Positions 1 through 7,330 of a stretch of DNA of 64,000 bases are shown in pieces. The stretch's first letter is position 1; every line of letters begins with the position of its first letter. The notes under the pieces are model-generated. The model did no database searches. It was not told where the DNA came from and saw only the letters and a program-made list of their open reading frames with translations. A program made the position numbers and the translations under genes. The stretch is from CAVQLX01 sp963811605 (GTDB lineage: Bacteria; Desulfobacterota; Binatia; DP-6), in assembly GCA_963811605.1 (NCBI GenBank), contig CAWESA010000002.1:62001-126000 (forward strand). The letters run 5' to 3'.

Positions 1-133
1 TCCAGAAGTCGCCCATGTCGGTCGACTCGACCCGCGGCACGCGATCCTTGAGCGCGGACGGCGAGTTGCGGGTCCACAGATCCTTGGGCGGGTTGACGTG
101 CGAATCGGCCGAGATGATGCGCTCCGTGCTCAT
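1..133 (-). CDS. Amidohydrolase (amidohydrolase-2 type), N-terminal fragment
   Basis: Only the first 44 codons lie in the window; the rest is beyond the left edge. The reverse strand reads ATG at 133-131, preceded at 139-145 by a strong GGAGGGG ribosome site. The protein begins MSTERIISADSHVNPPKDLW. The 'SADSHV.PP..LW' opening is typical of amidohydrolase-2 (PF04909) enzymes, where the Asp-x-His pair provides metal ligands in a TIM-barrel hydrolase or decarboxylase. Substrate cannot be told from the fragment. It stands alone here, with its start next to the 3' end of the large secreted-protein gene on the same strand. Confidence 0.72.
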   Translation of the reverse strand, partial: MSTERIISADSHVNPPKDLWTRNSPSALKDRVPRVESTDMGDFW

Positions 134-215
134 TCGGTCCCCTCCTGCTGGCCGAGGTTTAGCCCGCTCGCCGCGCGTCAATCAAGCGATTGCCCGATTC
201 CGCCCCGGCGCCGCC

Positions 216-242
216 GCCGAGGCGCTGTCGGGGCGCCTCGGC
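216..242 (-). terminator. Hairpin downstream of solenoid/DUF4215 gene
   Basis: A perfect 10-bp inverted repeat (GCCGAGGCGC at 216-225, GCGCCTCGGC at 233-242) with a 7-nt loop lies about 10 nt past the stop of the gene read leftwards. There is no T-tract on the exit side, so it is a terminator-like hairpin, not a classical intrinsic terminator. Confidence 0.5.
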
Positions 243-251
243 GCGCACGCG

Positions 252-3148
252 TCAGAGGTTGCCGACCGCGACGGTGGCCTGCGCGATGGCGGTGGTGAGC
301 TTGCTCAGCGTATCCGGCGCGAGCTTCTTCTGCGCCTTGGCGACGGTGCGGCTGAGCCCCTTCAGGCCGTTGCTGATCTTCCTGCGCGCCTTCTGCGCCT
401 TCTTCCCGGTCCCGGCGGCGGCGGTGAGCTTCTTCATGATCGCCTTCGCCTGCTTGCGGAGCTTCTTGCGCGTCGACTTCGGGATGCCGTCGATCGAGTC
501 GATGGCGCTCTGCAGGCTGCCGAGCCGGCACGTGGCGCCGTCGAGGCCCGGACGGAGCGGGTGCTGGCACGTGGTCGTGGGCGGCGTCTCGCTGCACGAG
601 TCGTCGGTGCAGGCATCCCCGTCGTCGCAGTCCGGGGCGGGTCCGTTGACGCACTGTCCGTTGGCGGGATTGCAGCTCTGGGTGCCGTCGCACGCCGTCG
701 AATCCCGGCACTCGACCGGCGTGCTGACGCAGCCGGTTGCGGGGTCGCAGGTGTCGATGGTGCACGCGTTGCCGTCGTCGCAGCTGGGCGGCGTGACCGG
801 CGTGCAGACGCCTGCCGAGCACACCGACGTGCCGCAGGCGCGGAGCGGATCGCAGTCGAGGGTGTCGGCGCACGGTATGCAGCCCTCGGCCGCCGGCGCC
901 GTGCACAGCGTGCCCGGCCGGCAGATGTCACGCCGGCATCCCGACCCGGGCGCGCCGTTCCGGGCGCCGAGGTCGCACAGCTCGCCGGCGTCGACCACGC
1001 CGTCGCCGCACCAGTGCAGCTTGCATTCGACGGAGCAGGGCGTGCCGGGCTGCCCCACCTGCGCCCCCGTGTCGCACTCCTCGCCCGCCTCGACCTGCCC
1101 GTTGCCGCAGAACTCGCGGGTGCAGGTGATGGAGCACCCGGCGTCGGCCTGCCCGTTCTGCGCGCCGGCGTCGCACTCCTCGCCGGCATCCAGGAACCCA
1201 TTGCCGCACGCCTCGATGTGGCAGGTGGCGGAGCAGCCGTCGCCGCTGGTCGTGTTCAGATCGTCGCACGTCTCGCCGCAGTTGACGTCGATGGTGCCGC
1301 TGCCGCAGCCGTCGAACTGGCAGAGATGAGAGCAGCCGTCGCAGTCGTTGGTGTTGCCATCGTCGCAGGCCTCGCCATCCTCGGGGACGCCGTCACCGCA
1401 GCCCGGGGGCGCGATGGCCTTGCAGTCGGACGTGCAGATGGAGGAGCCGGTCGCGCCGTCGTCGCACTCCTCGCCGCACTCGCGTACCCCGTTGCCGCAC
1501 GTCTCCGGCATGCAGTCGGCAGAGACGCCGTCGCACGACTGGTTGTTGCCGTCATCGGCGGCCTCACCGCATTCCGGGATGTGGTCGCCGCACACGTCGT
1601 CGCGGCGGGTGCAGTCGCTCTTGCAGCCGTCGCAGTCGTTGGTGTTGCCGGTCGTCGCAGGCCTCGCCGGGGTCGATGGTGAAGTTTCCGCACACCTGGC
1701 ACTGGCAGGTCGAGGAGCACTTGCCCGGGCACGCGGCAGCGTCGGCCCCGTCGCATTGCTCGGCTCCCTGCTTGATGCCGTCGCCACATCCCGCCGGGGG
1801 GTTGCCGCCGCAGGGGATGAGGCTGGTGTCCTGCACCGCGCCAGGCAGGGTCGGCTGCAGCGTGCCGGTGACGGTGGGAGGGGTATTGCGATACTGGAGC
1901 GTGTTGCCGGACGTCGATCGCAGGGTTCCGGCGACGGTCATCGTCCCGCCGGACGCCAGCACGATGGTGCCGTCGGGTCCGCGCGCGTCGAGCATCTTGC
2001 CTGCGGGCAGCGTCACGCTGCATTGCGCGAGCACGTCGATGGTGCCGCCCAGGCCGTTGTCGCCACCGGTGGCGACGATGCTGCCCAGCGTGATGGCGCG
2101 ATCGGCGCCGAAAATGGCCTCGTTGCCGAAGCCTTCCTGGCCGCCGCCCGAGACGTCGAGCGAGCCGGTCTGGATGATGTCGAGACCGGCCGTGAAGCTG
2201 GCGCTCCCCCCCGAGCCGCCGGGCGGACCTGACAGGTCGAGCGTCCCGCTGAGCGAGATCGAGCCGACCGCGTCCACCTCGACGTCGCCGGCGTCGCCGA
2301 TGTCCTCGGAGCTGGCCTGGCCGCTCGTCTTGATCGAACCGCCCAGCGTGACCGATCCGCCCGCGTCGGCGTCGAGGAAGCCGCCGCTGCCGCCGTTCTT
2401 GGTGGCCTGGAGGTCGATGTTCGCACGGCAGTCGATGTCGCCGTCGGCGAGCAGCTCGACGCTGGTCGCGAAGCTCTCGCCGCTGCTGCCGTCGATCTTG
2501 CCGGTGAGGATGATGTTGCCGCCGATCGCGGGCGGGAACTGCGTCGTGTCGATGGAGACCGTGCCGGCCGCGCCGGCGAGGCCCCCGTGCACGTCGAACT
2601 CGCCGGGGGCGATGACGTTGAAGGCCGCGATGGTGATGTCGCCGGCGAACTGGTCGACCACCGTGGTCGACGCGTCGAGCACGCCCTCCACGAGGACGTC
2701 GCCGCCCGACACGATGGTGATGCTGCTGGAGGCGGCGCCGGCGACGTCGATGCGTGCCACCGAGTTGCCCGTCTTGCGCACGCTGACGTTGCCGGTTGCC
2801 TCGACGGAGACCTCGCCCCCGGCTCGCGAGCAGGCCGCCACCGGGCTGGAGGTCGACCACGGCCGCCTTGACGGTGAGCTGCCCGCCGACCCCGGCGTCG
2901 ATCGTCGCGCCCTGCGCGACCTCGAGGGTACGAAGCCCGAAGTCGAGGGTCGACGGCGAGGTGACCGCGCCCTTCTTCGTCACGCGGCACTTGAGCGGAC
3001 TCGTCGTGCACAGGCAGGGCTTGCTGCCCTGCGGAGTTCCCGGCGGCGAACAGATGTCGTCGACGGTGCTGCCGCGGGCGACGCCGGCGAGCGCAAGATG
3101 GACGAGGAGCAACGACGCGAGGAAGGCGGTCCGCATGTGAAGTCTCAT
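252..3148 (-). CDS. Secreted beta-solenoid protein with DUF4215-type Cys repeats (two frame breaks)
   Basis: One gene read across two single-base insertions, giving about 965 codons. The start at 3148 opens a signal peptide (MRLHMRTAFLASLLLVHLAL). Residues about 40-400 form Gly/Ala/Val-rich short repeats of a right-handed beta-solenoid or adhesin type. Then come many CGDG.....ECDDG and CDDGN.CT.D.CDP repeats of DUF4215/disintegrin-like type, and a Lys/Arg-rich helical tail of about 85 residues. Frame breaks sit at about 2821 (extra base in GCCCCCGG) and at 1650/1651 (extra G). A second copy of the DDGNTNDCDGC motif inside the same gene shows the uninterrupted reading. It is a paralogue of the gene at 7331. 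It is probably a cell-surface or matrix protein; no enzyme motif was seen. Confidence 0.8.
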
Positions 3149-3389
3149 GTGAGCAATGGGCATGCCCGGTTGGTGGTGGGGGGGGCGCGTGTGAGGGCCG
3201 GCATCCATGCACGCCCGCTTGCATGGGTGCAAGCGTCGGGCGCATGCGCCCGAGGCTGCGACGACCCGTCCACACGGGGCGACCGACCGTGCAACCTCCC
3301 GTCCGTCAAGCGCCGATGGCATCCGCCATGGCGGCTGAGCCGCGGCGCGTCGCCTTGCTCCACGCAGTCAGCGCGTGTACCCAGTCGAC
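3149..3389. other. Divergent intergenic region
   Basis: About 240 bp between the secreted solenoid gene (leftward) and the bolA-grxD pair (rightward). It must hold promoters for both. A run of seven G lies at the solenoid-gene side, near 3178-3186. I could not identify convincing -35/-10 boxes. Confidence 0.4.
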
Positions 3390-3629
3390 ATGGTGGATCC
3401 GCACGAGGTCCAGCGGCGGCTCGAGTCGGCCTTTCCCGGAGCGCGCATCGTCGTTGCCAACCCGGCTGGCGACGGCGAGCACCTCGAGGTGCAGGTCGCG
3501 TCGGCAACCTTCGCGGGCCGCGGGCTCGTCGATCAGCATCGCATGGTGTACGCGGCGCTCGGCGAGCTGATGCCACGGATTCACGCCCTGCAGCTGCGTA
3601 CCGAATCACAAGTGGAGGACGTCCGATGA
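3390..3629 (+). CDS. BolA family protein
   Basis: A 79-residue protein starting MVDPHEVQRRLESAFPGA, the usual BolA length and fold. The hallmark is the C-terminal part: the central 'HLEVQVAS..F.G..LV.QHRMVYAALGEL' region carries the conserved His and the helix that binds monothiol glutaredoxins. The stop overlaps the next gene's ATG (ATGA at 3626-3629), so translation of the two is coupled. BolA-CGFS glutaredoxin heterodimers bind a shared [2Fe-2S] cluster and act in iron-sulfur trafficking, so the pairing supports both calls. An in-frame GTG at 3375 is an alternative start, but the ATG gives the canonical N-terminus. Confidence 0.88.
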   Translation: MVDPHEVQRRLESAFPGARIVVANPAGDGEHLEVQVASATFAGRGLVDQHRMVYAALGELMPRIHALQLRTESQVEDVR

Positions 3630-4615
3630 GCGAAGTCGTGTCCGAGATCGAGAAAGAGGTGAAGGAGAACCCGGTGGTCCTCTACATGAAGGGCACGCCC
3701 CGGTTCCCGATGTGCGGCTTCTCCGCCGCCACGGTGGAGGTGCTGAACGAGGTCGGCGTGCCGTTCAAGGCCGTGGACATCCTGAGCGAGGCGGAGAAGC
3801 GCGACGCCGTGAAGGCCTACACCAGCTGGCCGACCATCCCGCAGCTCTTCGTGGGCGGGCAGTTCGTGGGCGGGTGCGACATCGTGCGCGAGATGCACGC
3901 CAAGGGCGAGCTGGCACCGCTGATCCGCAAGGCCGCCGGCCAGGGCTGAGCGCCCGGCGCCGCGGGCTCGCCGGGGGAGCCCGCCGCAGGGTGCGATGGT
4001 CCACCGCTCGCCGAGCCAGTAGGCGGCGAGCTTCTCGTACTCCACCAGGACGTCCTTCACGGCCCGGCGCTGGCGCCACCATCGCTCGGCGGGAAAGAAG
4101 GCCGCGGGTGCCGGTCGCACGGTCAGCACGATGCCCGGACCGAGCGCCCGGCGGAGGATCAGGCGGGCGCGCCGCGTGTGGGTGGGCGAGGTGACGACGA
4201 CGAGGTGGCGCAGGTCGCGCCGGCATGCCCAGCGTGCGATGGCGCGCGCCTCGGACGTCGTGCTGTGGGCGCGGCGCGGGAGGAGGCTGATGGCCGCGGC
4301 CGGTACGCCCAGCTGCTCCAGGGCCGTCGCCGCCAGCTCGTCCTCCTCCGGCAAGCGGACTCCCTGGCCGCGTAGCGCCGGTGCGCCGCGCGGCAGCTGC
4401 GTGCGGGTGAGCACGACACGCGGGGCGATCCCCAGACGATAGAGCCGGGCGGTCTCGAGGGCGCGGTCCGACGGGGAGCCGGCCAGCATCACGATGACGT
4501 CCGCGTGTGCGGGCAGCGGATCGGCGACGACCAGGAAGCGTCCGGCGCCGCGCAGCGCGAGCCCGGCGCCGGCGGCGGTGAGGATGACGGCGAGGAAGAG
4601 CCACCGGAGCCGCAT
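3581..4615 (-). CDS. DUF218/YdcF-SanA family membrane protein
   Basis: The start MRLRWLFLAVILTAAGAGLAL is a single N-terminal membrane anchor. The DUF218 core follows: 'DVIVMLAGSPSDRALETARLY' (the usual 'D.IVVLGGG...R...A..L' motif), then 'STTSEARAIARWA' (S.TE.A motif) and 'HLVVVTSPTHTRRARL'. Family members act in cell-envelope integrity or handling of vancomycin-sensitive surface polymers; the exact reaction is unknown. The family normally ends near 'EYEKLAAYWLGERW', which here is at about 4005. The frame stays open and runs antisense through grxD to 3581. The last 130 or so codons are therefore probably not real, through a lost stop or an undetected frame error. The body of the gene is sound. 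Confidence 0.72.
   Translation of the reverse strand: MRLRWLFLAVILTAAGAGLALRGAGRFLVVADPLPAHADVIVMLAGSPSDRALETARLYRLGIAPRVVLTRTQLPRGAPALRGQGVRLPEEDELAATALEQLGVPAAAISLLPRRAHSTTSEARAIARWACRRDLRHLVVVTSPTHTRRARLILRRALGPGIVLTVRPAPAAFFPAERWWRQRRAVKDVLVEYEKLAAYWLGERWTIAPCGGLPRRARGAGRSALAGGLADQRCQLALGVHLAHDVAPAHELPAHEELRDGRPAGVGLHGVALLRLAQDVHGLERHADLVQHLHRGGGEAAHREPGRALHVEDHRVLLHLFLDLGHDFAHRTSSTCDSVRSCRA
3626..3949 (+). CDS. grxD: Monothiol CGFS glutaredoxin (Grx4/GrxD type)
   Basis: A 107-residue single-domain glutaredoxin. The active site is MCGFS (from 'PRFPMCGFSAATVEVL'). The glutathione-binding 'WPTIPQLFVGGQFVGGCD' segment with its cis-Pro and GGCD end is complete. The conserved K before the active site sits in 'VVLYMKGTP'. 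CGFS glutaredoxins do not act mainly as reductases; they bind and transfer [2Fe-2S] clusters using glutathione, usually with BolA, which is encoded immediately upstream with a 4-nt overlap. Length and motifs match the family with nothing missing. Confidence 0.95.
   Translation: MSEVVSEIEKEVKENPVVLYMKGTPRFPMCGFSAATVEVLNEVGVPFKAVDILSEAEKRDAVKAYTSWPTIPQLFVGGQFVGGCDIVREMHAKGELAPLIRKAAGQG
3962..3984. terminator. Hairpin between convergent grxD and DUF218 gene
   Basis: A perfect 8-bp stem (GCGGGCTC at 3962-3969, GAGCCCGC at 3977-3984) with a 7-nt loop starts 12 nt after the grxD stop. It could serve both converging transcripts. No T-tract is present. Confidence 0.5.
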
Positions 4616-4707
4616 CGCCCGGGAGGCTACGGACGTGCTCCGCGGAGAGCAAGCGAACGACCACGACCCGGCTTGACCCATGCGATGGAGCGCGCTCTTG
4701 TCCGCGC

Positions 4708-5685
4708 ATGCAGAGCGTCCAGACGGTGACGGGGGCGTGTGCTCCCGACGCCCTCGGCCTCACGCTCGTGCACGAGCACCTCATGGTCGGCTGGCCCGGC
4801 TGGGAGGCGGAGGCGCCACTCGATCGCGCCACCAGACGCGAGCACCGCCGCCGGTGCATCGACCGCCTGGCCGAGCTGTACGACCTCGGCGTGCGTGCGC
4901 TCATCGATCCGTGCCCGATCGATCTCGGCCGCGACGTGGACTTCATGGCCGAGGTGGCGCAGCAGAGCCGGGTCCGCATCGTGTGCGCCACGGGACTCTA
5001 CAAGGAGGACATGGGCGCGCCGGCCTACTTCAAGTTCCGGCAGCAGTTCGGCGATCCCCTGTCCGAGATGACCGAGGTCTTCGTCCGCGAGATCTCGGAG
5101 GGCATCGGTGAGAGCGGCGTGCGTGCCGGCGTGATCAAGGTGGCGACGGGGGTCGGACGCATCACCCCGTACGAGGAGCTGGTGCTGCGCGCGGCGGCTC
5201 GCGCGCACCGGGCGACGGCGGTCCCGATCACGACCCACACCGACGAGGGCACGATGGGTCCCGAGCAGCTCGACATCCTGCTCGACGAGGGCGTCGCGCC
5301 GTCGGCGATCATCGTCGGTCACTGCTGCGGGCAGAGCAACGTGTCCTACCACCTGCGCCTGCTCGACCGCGGCGCATACCTCGGCTTCGACCGGTTCGGA
5401 CTGGAGCTCCTGCATCCCGACCGCGAGCGCCTGACCGTGCTGATCGGGCTGCTCGGGGTCGGATTCGAGCGCCAGCTCGTCCTGTCGCACGACACCGTCT
5501 GGTGCTGGCGCGGGCGCGCGCCGACCCTGCCGCCCGAGATGCTCCCGCAGTGGGAGCCGACCTATCTCCTGCGCGTCATCGTGCCACGCCTGCGCGACGC
5601 CGGCGTGCCGGAGGCGAAGATCCAGGCCATGCTGGTGGACAACCCGCGGCGCTACTTCGCCGACGCGGGCGTCAGTCGCGCCTGA
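4708..5685 (+). CDS. Phosphotriesterase-family metal hydrolase
   Basis: A 325-residue amidohydrolase-superfamily enzyme of the phosphotriesterase (PF02126) group. The binuclear metal site is complete: H22 and H24 ('VHEHLM'), the Lys that becomes carboxylated at K144 ('GVIKVATG'), H177 ('THTDEGT'), H205 ('VGHCCGQS') and the Asp in 'LSHDT' near residue 264. Length equals the family's usual 320-330. Members act on organophosphates, lactones or as yet unknown phosphoesters, and the sequence does not decide among these. It is divergent from the DUF218 gene and convergent with the thiolase gene. The stop is 7 bp from that gene's stop, so no room is left for a terminator. Confidence 0.9.
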   Translation: MQSVQTVTGACAPDALGLTLVHEHLMVGWPGWEAEAPLDRATRREHRRRCIDRLAELYDLGVRALIDPCPIDLGRDVDFMAEVAQQSRVRIVCATGLYKEDMGAPAYFKFRQQFGDPLSEMTEVFVREISEGIGESGVRAGVIKVATGVGRITPYEELVLRAAARAHRATAVPITTHTDEGTMGPEQLDILLDEGVAPSAIIVGHCCGQSNVSYHLRLLDRGAYLGFDRFGLELLHPDRERLTVLIGLLGVGFERQLVLSHDTVWCWRGRAPTLPPEMLPQWEPTYLLRVIVPRLRDAGVPEAKIQAMLVDNPRRYFADAGVSRA

Positions 5686-5692
5686 GCGCGTG

Positions 5693-6826
5693 TCAGCGTT
5701 GCAGGATGGTGACGCAGGCGTTGGCGCCGCGTCCCACCGTGTGCGCCAGCGCGAGCCGCGCGCCCGCCACCTGGCGCGGTCCCGCGGTGCCCTGCAGCTG
5801 CCAGGTGAGCTCGACCACCTGTCCCAGCGCCGAGGCGCCGAGGGGCTCGCCCTTCGAGAGGAGGCCGCCGCTGGCGTTGACCGGCAGGCGCGATCCCATC
5901 GTCCCGCCGCCGTCGCGTACCCAGGCGCCGCCGCCGCGGCGGGCGCAGAGACCCAGCTCCTCGACCGAGAGGATCTCGCGCGCGGCGTCGGTGTCCTGGA
6001 CCTCGGCGAGGTCGAGGTCGGCCGGCGCGACGCCGGCGACATCGTACGCGGCCTGCGCCGCCATCTCCGTCGGCGTGGGCAGGGCTGCGCCGCTGAGCCC
6101 CGACAGCGGCGTGTGCTCGCCCAGGACGGAGCCGGCGAGGTGCGAGCGCAGCACCGTGGCCGCGATCCGGACCGGCGTCGCGCCACGCGGCCGGGCCGAC
6201 ACGACGACCGCCGCGGCGCCCTCGTTCGGCGAGCACAGCATCAGGAGTCGCAACGGCTCGCAGACGACGGCCGAGGCCAGCACCTCGTCGATCGAGAGCG
6301 GCTTGCGATACATCGCGTGCGGATTGTGCACGCCGTGCAGGTGGTTCTTCACGGAGACGGCGGCGAGGTCGCGCGCGGTGACGTCGCTCTCCAGCATGAG
6401 ACGCTGCGCCCGCAGCGCGAAGTAGGCGGGTGTCGCCGCCAGCCCTGCGTCCTCGCGCCACGGCTCGAAGAAGCTGGACCGGATCATGCCGCGGGGCATC
6501 TTCTCGACACCGAGAACCAGCACCGTGTCGTGCTGGTCGCTCGCCACCTGGGCCGCGGCGAGCGACAGCGCCGCGCCCCCGCTCGCGCACCCCGCCTCCA
6601 CGTTCACGATGGGGACGCCCGACAGGCCGAGCGCGGTGATCACCTTGTGGCCGGCGGCGACGCCGCCGTAGACGCTGCCGCAGAACGCCGCCTGGAAGCC
6701 GCCACGGCCCACGCCGGCGTCGGTCAGCGCGTCGCGCACCGCCGCGACGCCCAGCGCCGTGAGGCTGGCGTCGGCGAAGCGGCCGAAGGGATGCATGCCG
6801 ACGCCCGCGACGTACACCGGTCTCAT
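5693..6826 (-). CDS. Thiolase-like protein (lipid-transfer/SCP-x type)
   Basis: A 377-residue thiolase-fold protein starting MRPVYVAGVGMHPFGRF. The nucleophile loop is 'NVEAGCASGGAAL' with Cys in the thiolase position. 'KNHLHGVHNPHAMYRKPLS' is characteristic of the SCP-x/lipid-transfer-protein thiolase subfamily, and the C-terminal 'NASGGLLSKGEPLGASALGQ' replaces the classical 'GHPxGxTG'. The His there is missing (GEPLGASA), as is common in this subfamily, whose members are paired with Zn-ribbon OB-fold (DUF35-like) proteins and often work in steroid side-chain or acyl-CoA retro-aldol reactions. The upstream gene overlaps by 4 nt (ATGA) and encodes exactly that partner. Confidence 0.88.
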   Translation of the reverse strand: MRPVYVAGVGMHPFGRFADASLTALGVAAVRDALTDAGVGRGGFQAAFCGSVYGGVAAGHKVITALGLSGVPIVNVEAGCASGGAALSLAAAQVASDQHDTVLVLGVEKMPRGMIRSSFFEPWREDAGLAATPAYFALRAQRLMLESDVTARDLAAVSVKNHLHGVHNPHAMYRKPLSIDEVLASAVVCEPLRLLMLCSPNEGAAAVVVSARPRGATPVRIAATVLRSHLAGSVLGEHTPLSGLSGAALPTPTEMAAQAAYDVAGVAPADLDLAEVQDTDAAREILSVEELGLCARRGGGAWVRDGGGTMGSRLPVNASGGLLSKGEPLGASALGQVVELTWQLQGTAGPRQVAGARLALAHTVGRGANACVTILQR

Positions 6827-7236
6827 GCCGTCTCCGCCGGCGCGAAGGCGTAGGTGAGGACGGAGGTGCCGTCGTCGTCCGTGCACAGCGGCTCGACGAC
6901 GAGCCGCATCGCCAGCCCCGGACGCAGGCGCGCCAGATCCGTCTCCGTGAGGCGCGCGATCACTTCGAGGCCGCTGTCGTCGAGCTCGACGACACCGAAT
7001 CCGTAGGGCAGGGGCCCGCGATACCCCGGCGGCCGATTGGCGACGACGGTGAAGAGACGCAGGCAGCCCGCGGGTCCGACCAAAGTCGCAGTCGTTCGGA
7101 CACCGCCGCAATACGGGCACGTCGTGGTGGCCGGGAAATGCAGCTTGGCGCAGTCGTCGCAGCGCGCGGCGCGCAACCGCGCGGCGTCCTCCGTGGCCTC
7201 GAACAAGCCAGCCGTGATTGGGCGCGTCGAACGCAT
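6823..7236 (-). CDS. Zn-ribbon OB-fold protein (DUF35 type), thiolase partner
   Basis: A 137-residue protein with a rubredoxin-like zinc ribbon ('RCDDC' followed 11 residues later by 'CPYCG') and a C-terminal OB-fold ('YGFGVVELDDSGLEVIARL...'). These OB-fold acyl-CoA-binding proteins form complexes with thiolases or aldolases, for example with SCP-x-like thiolases in sterol side-chain degradation. It is translationally coupled to the thiolase downstream by an ATGA overlap at 6823-6826. The start at 7236 has no clear ribosome site; a promoter-like pair just upstream would leave an almost leaderless transcript. Confidence 0.88.
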   Translation of the reverse strand: MRSTRPITAGLFEATEDAARLRAARCDDCAKLHFPATTTCPYCGGVRTTATLVGPAGCLRLFTVVANRPPGYRGPLPYGFGVVELDDSGLEVIARLTETDLARLRPGLAMRLVVEPLCTDDDGTSVLTYAFAPAETA

Positions 7237-7247
7237 CGCGTTGCGAC

Positions 7248-7276
7248 GTGTAATGAAGGGTCGAATGGCCGGTCAA
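7248..7276 (-). promoter_or_regulatory. Candidate sigma-70 promoter for Zn-ribbon/thiolase operon
   Basis: On the reverse strand, TTGACC (7276-7271) is separated by 17 bp from TTACAC (7253-7248). The -35 is good and the -10 weak. The predicted transcript start lies only about 5 nt before the ATG at 7236, so the message would be nearly leaderless. Confidence 0.3.
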
Positions 7277-7330
7277 GCGGGCGAAAACTTCTCGCGTCGC
7301 GCGCGCGCGTCGTGGTAGGAACGCGCCTCG

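Noticed and set aside
15..1682. Long open frames opposite the secreted protein gene at 252-3148
   Set aside because: They are antisense shadows of the GC-rich repeats: Ala/Arg/Val-rich with no domain, while the reverse-strand frame carries signal peptide, solenoid and Cys repeats.
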